From contig CM082576.2 of NCBI GenBank assembly GCA_040954595.2, positions 19,530,001 through 19,594,000 on the forward strand: DNA of 64,000 bases. The letters run 5' to 3'. The stretch comes from Balanoglossus misakiensis. Its lineage: Eukaryota; Hemichordata. The notes beneath the pieces are model-generated. The model saw only the letters and a program-made list of their open reading frames with translations, did not search any database and was not told the origin of the DNA. A program made the position numbers and the translations under genes. Below are positions 50,215 to 60,757 of this stretch, piece by piece (positions within the stretch are counted from its first letter, which is position 1; the number at the start of each line of letters is the position of its first letter).

Positions 50215-51226
50215 ATTTATGGACAGAGAAATATATGCGTAACAGAAAAAAAACGGAAAAGGGAGACACGTGGTTGAGTGAATTGAAAATGTGAATATGA
50301 CTGAGAGGTATGAGTGTTGGCCGGCCTGTATGAGTGAGTGTACGATTGGCGTGTCCCTTGATTCGTTTAATGTTACGTAAGTTGTCGAATGACATTTTAT
50401 TATCCGTTGTTTGCTGAGTTTAGTTGTAAGTGCTGTGCAACCTGGTTCCCGTGTCACTCTGTTTAAATGTGTTTATGTATTTGAGTTGTAAAGAAATTAC
50501 CAGTGAAGTTTGAAGTTGCAGAGATTTTAACACTGGAGAAAAATGTTGTGAGTTGAATTTGCCTTTCGTTTGATGACCTAAAATAGATGGTCCAATTTGT
50601 GTAAATAGCCCCTTTTAATGGCTATGTGTTTGTATAAAGAAACCAAAGAAAATCCGATTTTCGAATGAAGAAAATGCCATTTTCGAAGTTGTAAAGAGTG
50701 GATTTTTGACAAAACGCTAAGATGTTTCAGTTTTAAATTTTTAAAGGTTATTGAATTTGCCCGACATGATGTAACTCGAGAATAAGGAATGTCGGATGAT
50801 CGTTCGATGTAAAAGAATGCAAGAGTATTTCGTTTGAGTCAATAAGACAACAGATATTAAGATTGTGTTCTATGATGGATACAACGTTTTATGGGTTTAC
50901 AGAAGGAGTTGCGATTTTATTGTTTATATTAGTAGGTGGATAGGTGTGCGAAGGTTTTATGTGCACATACTATTTTAAGTTTATATGTACTTTTATTCTG
51001 TAGTAATTTTTGGATTGTAATTTTATATATTTTTAAGACGATCACTTCATAGACATGACTAGATTTTTTTTTCAAATATTTTACTTCAATTTTGTTATAT
51101 ATATTGTACTCTTACATTTCAAAATCATACGGTACATCTTAATATACTCTTGGGATGGAACTGAACGATTACCCTTGGTGTACTGCTCTTTAAGAGATTT
51201 GTGTCCAATGCGGGACGCATTGGTTT
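50215..51226 (+). other. 3' untranslated part of the chromovirus
   Basis: About 1 kb, AT-rich, between the gag-pol stop and the polypurine tract. I see no envelope-like frame; the minus-strand frames here are short and not protein-like. Confidence 0.8.
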
Positions 51227-51239
51227 AAAAGGAGGGGAG
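51227..51239 (+). other. Polypurine tract of the chromovirus
   Basis: AAAAGGAGGGGAG lies immediately before the 3' LTR, the expected place and composition for plus-strand priming. Confidence 0.9.
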
Positions 51240-51768
51240 TGTTACGATCTGTATAAAGGTCAAATACGATTTCAAGGGTTAATTAAGCCAGAGCTCGGGA
51301 ATGTCAATGTTTGATAGTATTTGATTTTATGTATTTGAAGTAGATAGGGAGAGCGGGTGTTTAACTGACTGCTCTGATTCTCAATCATCACCGAACTGAC
51401 TTTGTTATATAACACTTTATGTAAATTGGTACGTATAGAGTTGACTGATGTCCAATGAAATTGTAACACATTGTATTTGTGATATTTTACATTATTAACC
51501 ACGCCTTGAGAAAAGTAATTATAAGAGAACTTTGTTTCCAAAGTTAGAGAGAATAATCTAACGGGAGATGGGAGTACCTCAGGCTACTGAGCTCGTTCCC
51601 TTCCTCATGTACTTTACTGGGCGTATTTGATGTACTATATAATTCCGGACAATAAATGAACGTGAATCAGATACGTGTCTCCGTGGATCACTGTTCCCGT
51701 CAGAGCCCGATACCTCATCGCTACAGATTCCCCGATGCATGAACAATCATGAGAAACCAGCCGTAATA
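51240..51768 (+). repeat. 3' LTR of the chromovirus
   Basis: 529 bp, TGTTACG to CGTAATA. AATAAA is at 51651-51656. Followed by the TAAG target duplication. Confidence 0.95.
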
Positions 51769-53129
51769 TAAGCTAAAGTTGAATCCGGTTTTTCCATCAA
51801 GCACAAGCATATTTCAGTCATAAAAAAAACGAAGAGAATAACACTAAAAAAATATTTCCTTTTTAAAAACTTCACTATAGCATTATTATAATGATGTACG
51901 TCGTACATAAAATGATACACGTGACATCGACTTGTTCAGAGTTTTAAAACAGGTAGAGAGTGCCCATGGGTAACCCGAAAACACACAAACCGGGTAAAAA
52001 ATGAAAGTCCTGCGAAGGCCAGGAGTATACACTGAAAAATTACAATAAATCTAGTACAAAAGTTTGTATCCTCACGAATAATTAACTCTGATTGCATAAG
52101 TTTATTTCCGTCTCATTAACTTCTGAAAGCAAATCACTCACTTGCCGGTAAAAGTTGAGTAAAATACTACATCTAAACTGCATAGCGATGGCGGCCCATA
52201 AAAATAATTGCCCAGTGTCCCACTCGCAATGCATAACTTTTTAGGCCAAGTGCTAATGATATTCGAATTTTCGAAGGTTACGCAATATACACATACATGT
52301 ATAAATATTAATTTATGAACAATTTCCAGTGTTCACGCTGGGATTTCTTTCGTTCTAGTTTACTCGTTATATAATGTACCAATTCCCTCCGGTAAGTTGA
52401 GCCGATTCCCATCACTTTGAGCCAATCGATATTCATGGTTTTTCAGCATTTCAGTCGACTATATTTACACCTGTTGCATGTCTTTGCAGTTTTTGACTTG
52501 ACGCTTACAACCGAGTCGCACCGCACGCAGTACTATCTTGTTGTCTTCATGTTTAGTTGTTGTTTTGCGCACACTATTTGCACAAAAATATCTGCTCGTT
52601 TTGTTATCAACGATCGAGTATATGTTAGGAAGTCCGACATAGAGAACTTTGTTCTAAATATTCAATGCCCCACAAATGATATACTAGACTGCTCGACACA
52701 ACACACCCCAGCCATACTCCATTAGTACACGCCACAAACACCGTATTTATACAGCCTGAGGGATTTCAGCTTCGAACTTATTGCCCAATCATATTCGACT
52801 ATTTCCAACCAATCCCCTTCTGACTAATTGACCAATCACACGCTTCGAGCATAATTTCCAAAAAAGGGAAAACTAACGAATTTGCTACATCTTTCCGGTT
52901 TCATCTTCAACAGTTTCTAACATTTTTTTGGACCCCCCCCCCCCTCGATAAACACCCATACTCAAAGGGTAACTTCATTTAATTGTCAGTAAATAAAATC
53001 AATTCACAGTCTTATTACATGTACTATTTATAATATACTCAAATTTCCACTACAAAATATCTGTATATGTGCGTTAAATTCTGAAATCTTTCCACCCAAA
53101 CCTCTAGTTATGCAAATTTAAATTGCTGT
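51769..53129. other. AT-rich flanking DNA, no gene seen
   Basis: The segment 52378-52455 (around AATTCCCTCCGGT and GAGCCAATCG) shows weak inverted similarity to 44310-44400, so the inverted duplication extends here, with about 0.7 kb of unrelated DNA inserted after it. CCAAT-like ATTGACCAATCAC lies near 52830, and a poly-C run is at about 52930-52943. The 102-codon frame at 52417-52725 is not protein-like. Confidence 0.6.
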
Positions 53130-54436
53130 CTGTGTGTTCGCCTACGGTTTCTCATTTTCGGACATTCGAATCTAACTCCTGATTAGCCTATAAACTTATT
53201 TCTTTCATCAACACTTTCTAACCGTTAACCCGCTGTACCTCCGCATGTCTCCACAAGAGCTAGGAGCTCAGAATCGGATGAACGAGACAAGCGGTCTCTC
53301 ACGTTTAGTAACCGTAACACCGTTAAAGGTAGGTTTTCATTGATTCTAATAAGTCTCCGTTCATCAACATTTCAAAAATTCTCCATAACCCAGTAGTTGC
53401 CACTGTGCTTCAATGAAATATTTCCTTTCAAACTTGCAAATGGTAACCGAATCTCAAATCGCAAATCTTTCCATTTTTAATAACGAAGTCGGATGCCGCA
53501 ATCACCAACTCACTTTTTTATCGGACTCCATCATTCTAATACTTTACTTCAATGTTCAAAAATTGTGTAAAACAATATCCACTCTCAATCTATTTTTCAG
53601 GTTTAACGGCGTTATGGCATCCCCGGCTCCCGGTCCCTCATCCCCAACCAGCCAAGGCGTGGCACTGAAATTGCGCCTCATGGAGGATGTCGAGATCCGG
53701 AATTCCGCCAACGGGAAACTGTTTAGCGTGCCTTGTATGCAGCAGGATGGCAACGTTCTGGAACTTTTCCACTGGAAGAGATAATACCATTTGCCTCTAT
53801 GATAGAGCAAAGGTACGTTATAATCGCACCCCGTAACTTATGGGCCTGACTTTTTTTTTGCCGTAGTCATTTTGGGTATCTTAACCTCCCATCTTCTACA
53901 TTTTTAGAAATTTACTCTACAAAATTGAATGACCCATTACATTTTAGAGACCTTTCCCGAATTCAACCGAAGCCCAATGGGAAGGTCTTCGGATGTAATC
54001 CAATATGGCAGCCTCCATGCGATCACGTACATTGAAAATCCATTTATATGATACAACCATGCCTTGTCAACTCACCTCGGGTCAAAATTACTGCCATCGA
54101 TTCATCATTTTGCAGTTCAAATTTTAAAAAGCAACTGACAAAAAACAACCACTCTTGCACTATTTCTCCACAACATTTACTACTCGTAATTATTAACATT
54201 CAATGTTTTCCATTTTATTTCCACTACAGTATGAATCAGTGACACATACATCGAATTCTACAAAGAGACGTAAACTGACCATAACTGATGGCACAAGAGA
54301 TGCTGAAGTCAACCTTTGGGGTGAGAAAACAGCGCTGCCACTGGATGTAGGTGCCACAGTTAAACTAGGCCCATTGGTTATCAACAGATATAAAACATCG
54401 TCCACATTAAATACAACAGCGACAACTGAAGTGGAG
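53130..54436 (+). pseudogene. OB-fold (RPA-like) gene fragment, copy III
   Basis: Best-preserved copy. A leader with a GTTAAAG/GTAGGT donor near 53328 is followed by an intron and a TTTTTCAG acceptor, with exon A at 53601-53812. Translation would start at ATG 53614 (MASPAPGPSS, then LRLMEDVEIRNSANGK and SVPCMQQDGNVLELF). A TAA at 53782-53784 cuts it after 56 codons, because about 75 bases present in copy II are missing. The donor is at 53813. Exon B is absent, with an apparent deletion near 54040. Exon C is 54230-54436: acceptor CCACTACAG, then KRRKLTITDGTRDAEVNLWG, DVGATVKLGPLVINRYK and NTTATTEVEV, ending at a GTGAGA donor. The DGT-x-EVxLWG and G-x-TVKLG patterns resemble OB-fold single-strand-DNA-binding domains of the RPA type. 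Not functional as it stands; possibly from a transposon-borne gene. Confidence 0.5.
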
Positions 54437-55851
54437 GTGAGACATAAAATACTGTTCCTGATGCTCCGTGAGAACTGTCAGGTAGCCACGGTTCTAGGCG
54501 ACATAGGATGGATGTCCACGGTACGGGAGGAGGCCATGCATGTATACGGGAAGGAAAAGACCGAAGCCAACCTGCCCGTACCATCCGACGCAGCCATAAA
54601 AACCTGCACACTACCTCGGGAGTTCAATCCAGGCCGCGTACGTGAGGGATTCGTTGGCCATATCTCCCCGCAAGAGCCCACAAGAACCACCACCGCAGCT
54701 GACGACCTGGAGGAAACTTTGAGCATCTTCCGGGATCCGCAGCTGGAAAAACAGGTACTCGGTGGTGACAAGGACCAGGCGATGGAGGTGTCGGAAGGGC
54801 CAGACCCACCCCGCACCCGTGTATCACCCCCAATAGCAGTAGCGAGAGACGGGGGAAACCAACGGCTGCTGTAGGAGCCATCACCCCCACGCCAAGAAAT
54901 GCTGCCGCTGCAGTCACTGATCAACCCATTGGAGCTGGAGGCGACGTTGGAGGCGGGGGAATATCTAATCCCCTGGGAACTTCGACGCCACCCCGGCAGC
55001 CCTACTAGGTCCAGATCCCCAACCCGGTCGCCGCGGGACCGCCCACCTTCCCGTGAACGACCATCCTTTTCACGCTGGGGAGATCTCAGCCCCAGACGTC
55101 GATCACCGATCCGGTATCCGACGCCGGAACCGCCCAAAGAAGACGAACGCCGCTGGAGGAGCGCCAGGCCGGCCCGAAGGAGCCCCCTATCCTCTGTTCC
55201 ACATTACTCATCAGGCCCTTCTCCATGTCCGTTCCCGGGAGGCCGGAGGTCCACGCGCAAACTGAAGAAACACGCCTTTCAGTGCCACCTTCCAGTTATT
55301 TTTACTGAGAAGCCGGTAGTATTCCGCGAGCGGGACGCGGTGGAGGCGTTAGAGAAACTCACCTATACTGGCTGTGTGGTCCAGGAAATGAAATACCCGA
55401 CCTGCTAGACTTCTATATCCGCAGGGGCGGACCTGGACGGATCCCTACGGAATCCTTTTGTTCACCGGAGTCCATGGTGATGATGAAGCGCCTGTGCGTC
55501 TTCCAGGGGTGGGAGGTGCCGAACAGGTTCCGACTGAGCTCCCCCACCACACCAGCGATTCTCATCCACTGGCGTGTCCTTAGCATACTGCTGAGGTGGG
55601 TATCCCAATCACGACAGGAAGAATTCCGGGAAATCCGACCTCACCGGAAAACATCATCAATCCGGACACAGCAACCAGAGAGGACGGGGGCGGAAGCAGT
55701 CGCACAGAATCCATCGACGCAGGGGGAGCGAGGACGCGCCAGGGGTTTTTGATGCATTTTTTATCCCCCAAGCGTGCGCGGAGGAGTGCCGAGTGGAAGA
55801 CGCACCCACCACCATAGATGACCTCACTGACTACGATGTTGGTGTCCCCCC
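54437..55851 (+). pseudogene. GC-rich coding relic, unrecognised
   Basis: Base composition switches from AT-rich to clearly GC-rich just after the exon C donor. One frame stays open through the donor to a TAG at 54872-54874 and then reopens in the same frame to 55408. It encodes VREGFVGHISPQEPTR, a basic Ser/Arg/Pro-rich stretch (SPTRSRSPTRSPRDRPPS, RRRSPIRYPTPEPP) and KHAFQCHLPVIFTEKPVVF with RERDAVEALEKL. A further piece in another frame (55474-55752) encodes MVMMKRLCVFQGWEVPNRF and ILIHWRVLSILLR. One stop and at least one frameshift mark it as decayed. It is cut at 55851 by the minus-strand gypsy element. I do not recognise the family; a mobile-element gene is likely. Confidence 0.5.
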
Positions 55852-56055
55852 TGTTATGTTTCCATCAACATGGGAATAATAATGCGATCATAAGGTATAA
55901 CAACAACCTATTTATTGATCGGCTGAAAAGACTCAACAACGTGCTTCGCCTTATCTGGGCGGAAGTGACGTCGTACAGCAATTCATAAACAAGTGGAACA
56001 CCAACAATGCAACACTAGAGGGCGCTATATTGATCGTAGCTGTCAGAATACTACA
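55852..56055 (-). repeat. 3' LTR of the minus-strand gypsy element
   Basis: 204 bp. Contains ACACTAGAGGGCGCTATA at 56012-56029 on the plus strand. Confidence 0.93.
56012..56029 (+). promoter_or_regulatory. CTCF-like motif in LTR (left copy)
   Basis: ACACTAGAGGGCGCT fits 14 of 15 positions of the CTCF core pattern CCASYAGRKGGCRSY as I know it. The AGAGGGCGCTATA part is identical to the 309-bp repeat motif near 40.1-40.7 kb. Confidence 0.4.
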
Positions 56056-56068
56056 TCCCCTCTTCTTT
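56056..56068 (-). other. Polypurine tract of the minus-strand gypsy element
   Basis: TCCCCTCTTCTTT on the plus strand, purine-rich on the element strand, directly adjacent to the 3' LTR. Confidence 0.85.
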
Positions 56069-56274
56069 AAGATAAATTGTTTCAAAACTCTTTTTGAATA
56101 CGAATGTCACTGTGAATTGTCCTGTGCAAACTCTGCATTCATCTTGAATCAGTCTTTGTCAAAATCAAACGCAACGAACATGAAAAATACTCTGGGAAAA
56201 ATGTGATAAATTTTCCTCTGTATAACTCAACTTTCTGTGGAACAAATGGCGTATCTCAATATCAGAAAAAGCTA

Positions 56275-57780
56275 TCAATCAGTCACATAATCTTTGTATC
56301 GAGACGGCTTTTGTATATTTGTTCTGGTTCGTGTTGATCTCAACGATTCTTGGGCTGGTGACGCTGGCGTTGCGGGTTGTTGAGGCGGTGTTCCCTCTGT
56401 GACTGCTGGTGCAATATTGTGTTGTTCCATCCCTGTCTGTGCTGGTTTCAGTTCTGCGCTGACTGGTTTCAGGTGGATCCTGTTGCGTCGCATTTGTTTC
56501 CCGTTGTCTAACTTCACGGTGTAGGACCTAGGTGTGTTTGCTGGGGCTACAACTCTCGCTGGACTCCATGTTTTGCTGATTGGGTTTTGTACATGGACTT
56601 GTTGACCTGTCAGCAATTCTGGTAGTTGTCTGGAGTGCTGGTCGTGGCTGGAAGTCTGGGCCTGCTGTTGAGATGTCAGGTATTGACGAACTTCCTCCCC
56701 GTTTCTTGCTGGGTGAATTTTGGCTGGGAGAGTTGTCTTGTATGCTCTGCTGTTCAGCAACTCAGCTGGTGATGGTATGTTGGACTTCAATGGAGTCGCG
56801 CGAAGTGCCAACAATGCTAGATTCGGATCATCTCCGGACTCTTTGCACTTCATCAGGATGTTCTTCACGGTCTGTACATGTCGCTCGATAAAACCGTGCC
56901 CTTTGGGATAGTATGGTGATGATGTGACTATCGCAAAACCATACTTCTCAGTTAGGCTGTGGAAGTCTCTAGCTGTAAACTGAGATCCGTTGTCACAAAC
57001 TAGTTTCTCGGGTATTCCTTGCTCTGCAAATAGAATTCGGAGGGCTCTCATAATGGTACTGGCTCTGAGGTCTTCAAGTTTCCTAATGAAGGGGAACTTG
57101 GAGTAGTAGTCAGCAACTATCATGTACCATGTTTGGTTCACGTAGAATAGGTCTGCTCCAATTGTGTGCCACAGTCGTGGTGGAATTTCCATTGGAATCA
57201 TCGGTTCCTTCTGCTGGGAATTCTGGAATTTCTGGCACGCGTTGCATCCTGTTACTAGTCTCTCTATATCTTTACAAATTCCAGGCCAGTACACGCTGGA
57301 TCTGGCTCTCAGCTTGCATTTCTCGATCCCCAGGTGACTGCTATGAATGCGTTGTAGCATTTCATCTCTCATTACTGCTGGTATGAGGAGTCGGCTGCCT
57401 ATCAGGATAATACCATCTTCGATAGCGATATCGTCTCGAATAGACCAGTAGGGTCGAATATCAGCGTGAATGTCCTTGATGCTATCTGGCCATCCTTTCA
57501 GGACTTGCTGGATCAATAATTGAAGAATTTCATCTTTGGTAGTTTCTTCTTTGATCTCCATCTGTCTCATTGGTGTGATCTTCACCAGGTGGTGTATCTG
57601 GACTTTCATGTCACTGATTTCGTTCTGATCTTGTGGTGACAGTCTAGATAGTGCGTCGGCAAGTATCATCTGTTTGCCTGGCTTGTAGTGTATGGTGAAA
57701 TCATACGGCTGTATGCGCAACAGCATTCTCTGTAATCGGGGTGGTGCCTTGGTCAAATTCTTCCTCTGAATTTGCTCCAA
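56275..57780 (-). pseudogene. Pol C-terminal part: RNase H end and integrase
   Basis: 501-codon frame. It starts within RNase H (the YKPGKQMILADALSR segment) and continues into integrase: a zinc-binding region with H146/H149 and C179/C182, then a catalytic core with D210, D263 and E299 (35 residues between the last two). The C-terminal tail is rich in Pro and Gln. All integrase residues are intact. It is in the same frame as the upstream piece, separated only by the stop codon at 57871-57873; the ATG at its start is internal to the original protein. Acts in integration of the element's DNA. Confidence 0.9.
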
Positions 57781-57870
57781 CGGTCGATGATCACTCTCTA
57801 CTATGAAACTTCTGCCGTAGAGATATGTGCGAAACTTCTCACATCCGTAGACTACCGCGAGTAGTTCTCT

Positions 57871-60114
57871 TTATATATTGGCGTATCGGGTTTCCGCTGG
57901 TGTCAGGGCCTTGGACGCAAATGCTATAGGTCTCTGTTCCTGTATGAGCACCGCTCCGATTCCCTTTCCCGATGCGTCGACTTGTAGAGTGACAGGCTTC
58001 TTACGGTCGTAGTAAGCAAGTGTAGTCTTTGTGCTGATCAGGTCCTTGATCATATTGAAAGACTTTGTGTGTGTCGGAGACCACTCAAACTCAGTGTCGT
58101 CTCTGATGAGCTCTCTCAGTGGTGCTGTGTGTTCAGCTAATCTGGGTATGAATGAACCCATGTAGTTCACCATTCCGAGGAATGTGCGCAGTTCGGTCTT
58201 GTCTCTAGGCGGATGCATCATCTCTATTGCCTTGACCTTTTCTGGGTTGGGTTTAACTCCGTCTTCTGTGTATAACATGCCAAAGAAACTACATTCTTTT
58301 GTCTTGATGTAGCATTTCTCTTTGTTCAGTTTAATGCCTGCTTTCCTGGTTCGTTCCATGGCTTCGTGTAGATGCAGGTCATGGTGACGCTCTCCTGATC
58401 CTAAGACTTGTATATCGTCTGCAATGCCGACTGCACCTTCACACTCTCTGTATGTTTCATCAATTTTGAATTGAAACACATCTTGGCTCATCCTTAGCCC
58501 AAATGGCATTCGTAGGAATCTGTAACGGCCATATGGTGTGTTAAAGGTCGTCAGGAAGGATGATTCTTCATCGATCTTTACATTCCAGTATCCGTTCCGC
58601 GCGTCTAGCTTGCTGAAAAGTGTTGCGCCTGCCAACTTTGGGGTAATCTCCTCCAATGCGGGTGTAGGGTAATGATCCCTTTTAATGGCTTTGTTCAAGT
58701 CCTTCGGGTCCAGACAAATGCGAAGTCTTCCATTGTCTTTCTCCCGGACAACAAGAGAATTGACCCAGTTCGTAGGCTGGTTCACTTTGGCGATGATTTG
58801 CTTATCTTCCATCTCCTGCAGCTCGGTTTTGAGTCTATCCATTAGTTCTAATGGAACTCTGCGGGCAGGGTGTACTACTGGTTGTACTTCTGGATCAAGA
58901 GTGATGTGGTATGTGTAGTTTTCAAAACATCCGACCACGTCGTCAAAGCAATCAGGGTACATCCTCAGCAACTGTTCTTTGTTCTTTATGGGAGGGCGGT
59001 CCCTGGTGGGTGTATTACTGTCTATGTAGTCATCTGCAGGGTTTCTGTTTCTTCCTGCTGGCTTCTGTTCGTTCATCTTTCTCTTTTCCACTTCCACATT
59101 TCTTCCAGGCTGTGCTGTCTTGCACTCTGGGCTCGCCTGCACTTGTATGGCTTCTACTGAACAGTTTATTTGTATCAGGTTTAAGGCTCTGCTTGCCTTT
59201 AACCCTAAAATGGCTGGGCCTGCGGCGTCAGTTACATAGAAGAGGCATCTGATTTTCCTCTCTCTATGTTCACATGGAATGACGATGGTGCCAAGCTGTT
59301 TGATTTTGGAACCTCCATATGCGGTAAGGATTGTTTTATTTTCCTTCAAGTGCCCGCGTTTTGGATTTCCGTGTTTATCCAGTTTCTCTGGAAATATGAT
59401 CTTGAAAAGGCAGAGGGGCAGTATATTGCCCTGTGCACCGGTATCAATCTTACATCTCAGTGCTACTTTCCTTTTCTTTTCGCTCTGTGTGATTGTCAGT
59501 TTCGTGTATATTTCTTCTTGTCTGTTGATGTTGTCCAATGCATTTATTTCGATAGTTCCAACATCTAGGACTTCATCATCTATTTGATGCATGTTGCTGC
59601 TCGAGCGTGTCACATTATGGATTGGTTTTCCACCTCGTCTCTGCTGTGACTTCGGTTCGCTTGAGCTGGTTTTGGAACGGCATACCGCCTGCCAGTGATT
59701 AGGTTTCCCACAATTTCGGCATTTCGAGCCATATGCTGGGCAGTTACTTTTCACTGAGGTGTCATGCTTTTTTCCGAAATGCTTACATTGTTTGGGGTGT
59801 GTCTTGTTGGGCTGCCTTTTTACTGCGTTGACAGCTTTGCTATCCACAGGATTAGCAATATGGCAATTTGTGAGCATTTTCATGTGTTTTGTTGTGGCTT
59901 CGTGACCTCTAGCTATATCGAGCGCCTCCTTCAAGGTCAGTTTCTCATCACGCCCAATAAGTTTCTTCTGTATTTCTTGGTGACAGATCCCCCATATCAA
60001 CTGATCTACGAGTCTTGCTTCCTGTTCTTTTGTATCCCCAAATTTGCATTTGGCGGCTTCATTTTTCAATTTCGAAAAGAAATCATCAACTGGTTCTCCA
60101 GGGTCTTGTCTCAT
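57871..60114 (-). pseudogene. Gag C-terminal, protease, reverse transcriptase and start of RNase H
   Basis: 747-codon frame, open from about 60270 but with its first ATG at 60114. Residues 110-125 look like a degenerate first zinc knuckle in which an expected Cys is Phe. A clean CCHC knuckle follows at C132, C135, H140 and C145. Protease: DTGA at D224. Reverse transcriptase: about 455-630, with IADD (D566, D567) in place of the common YxDD. The RNase H domain starts near 705 (TLQVDASGKGIGAVL). Translation ends at a TAA (57873-57871) inside RNase H; a one-base substitution explains it because the frame continues directly. Reverse transcriptase and protease look intact. Confidence 0.9.
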
Positions 60115-60158
60115 ATCTTGGAATTGGTATCTATGTATGCGATGATTCGACTTCGGCT

Positions 60159-60425
60159 CTAAGTGTTCGGAAAATTTGTCGAATAGTACTGTGGGGACTT
60201 TCCGCTGGTCTTCATTTTCAAACGACCAACTGTTGTATTTGTCAAGACCTGGTTCACCGGACCATAGAATATGTAGCTAGCTTTCTCTTCATCGTTAGCA
60301 TCTTTAAGTGCTGTCTTAAATGTTAACTCACATTTTTGACGAAAACGACTGAAGGCTAGTGCTAGATCTGGCGCGTCCCATTCCATCTTTGGGGCTGTGA
60401 AGGGCGTTTGTAGTGCGGCCGCCAT
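60159..60425 (-). pseudogene. Gag N-terminal part, frameshifted
   Basis: 88-codon frame starting at ATG 60425 (MAAALQTPFTAPKMEWD), about 110 bases inside the 5' LTR. After about residue 52 the protein-like reading moves to another frame, which leads into the 57871-60114 piece. The shift lies around 60260-60275 and needs only a one-base change. The last 35 or so residues of this frame are therefore out of register. This is the start of Gag for the element. Confidence 0.8.
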
Positions 60426-60518
60426 CTTGTCAGGTCAGTTCGATGGTCTTTTCTTCTGTAGTTTTGGTGTCTTGTGTAGTCGATACTGTGTAAAGTCTGC
60501 TTACATCTGATCACTCAC

Positions 60519-60535
60519 GTTCACCGCTGCCACCA
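60519..60535 (-). other. Primer-binding site of the minus-strand gypsy element
   Basis: On the element strand TGGTGGCAGCGGTGAAC starts directly after the 5' LTR end. It shares TGGTGG with the other element's site but then diverges. The tRNA is not identified. Confidence 0.7.
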
Positions 60536-60739
60536 TGTTATGTTTCCATCAACATGGGAATAATAATGCGATCATAAGGTATAACAACAACCTATTTATT
60601 GATCGGCTGAAAAGACTCAACAATGTGCTTCGCCTTATCTGGGCGGAAGTGACGTCGTACAGCAATTCATAAACAAGTGGAACACCAACAATGCAACACT
60701 AGAGGGCGCTATATTGATCGTAGCTGTCAGAATACTACA
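60536..60739 (-). repeat. 5' LTR of the minus-strand gypsy element
   Basis: 204 bp, one base different from the other LTR. The CTCF-like ACACTAGAGGGCGCTATA is repeated at 60696-60713. Confidence 0.93.
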
Positions 60740-60757
60740 CCCCCCCTCCCCCCCCCG
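60740..60757 (+). repeat. Poly-C tract at the gypsy insertion site
   Basis: Two C-runs separated by a single T, directly at the element's right edge. This tract includes the right-hand target duplication. Confidence 0.8.

Larger units (their letters stand above)
44434..51768 (+). mobile_element. Complete Ty3/gypsy chromovirus-type LTR retrotransposon
   Basis: 7335-bp element with 529-bp LTRs at both ends, a primer-binding site, one long gag-pol frame ending in a chromodomain, a roughly 1-kb 3' untranslated part and a polypurine tract. The insertion is flanked by a 4-bp duplication TAAG (44430-44433 and 51769-51772). The LTR ends TGTTACG and CGTAATA form a near-perfect short inverted repeat. 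The LTRs look identical on reading and the frame is intact, so the insertion is very recent and the copy may be active. The domain order PR-RT-RNaseH-IN-chromodomain is that of Ty3/gypsy chromoviruses. Confidence 0.95.
55852..60739 (-). mobile_element. Ty3/gypsy LTR retrotransposon, near-complete but disabled
   Basis: 4888-bp element on the minus strand with 204-bp LTRs (TG...CA in element orientation). They differ at a single position (C at 55940, T at 60624). A CCCCC run abuts both ends (55847-55851 and 60740-60744) and fits a 5-bp target duplication, although the homopolymer makes its length ambiguous. The primer site and polypurine tract are in place. Gag-pol is split by one frameshift and one nonsense codon. 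It has no chromodomain. The short LTRs, the IADD reverse-transcriptase motif and the double-knuckle Gag resemble the Mag-like, K02A2.6-type gypsy group; that placement is inference. Confidence 0.92.

Noticed and set aside
50095-50457. 120-codon antisense frame after gag-pol as a possible envelope
   Set aside because: It is on the wrong strand, overlaps the chromodomain, and lacks a signal peptide plus furin plus anchor layout.
54478-55137. 219-codon minus-strand frame in the GC-rich segment
   Set aside because: It is a Gly/Arg/Ser-rich shadow opposite the more protein-like plus frame; high GC lowers stop density.
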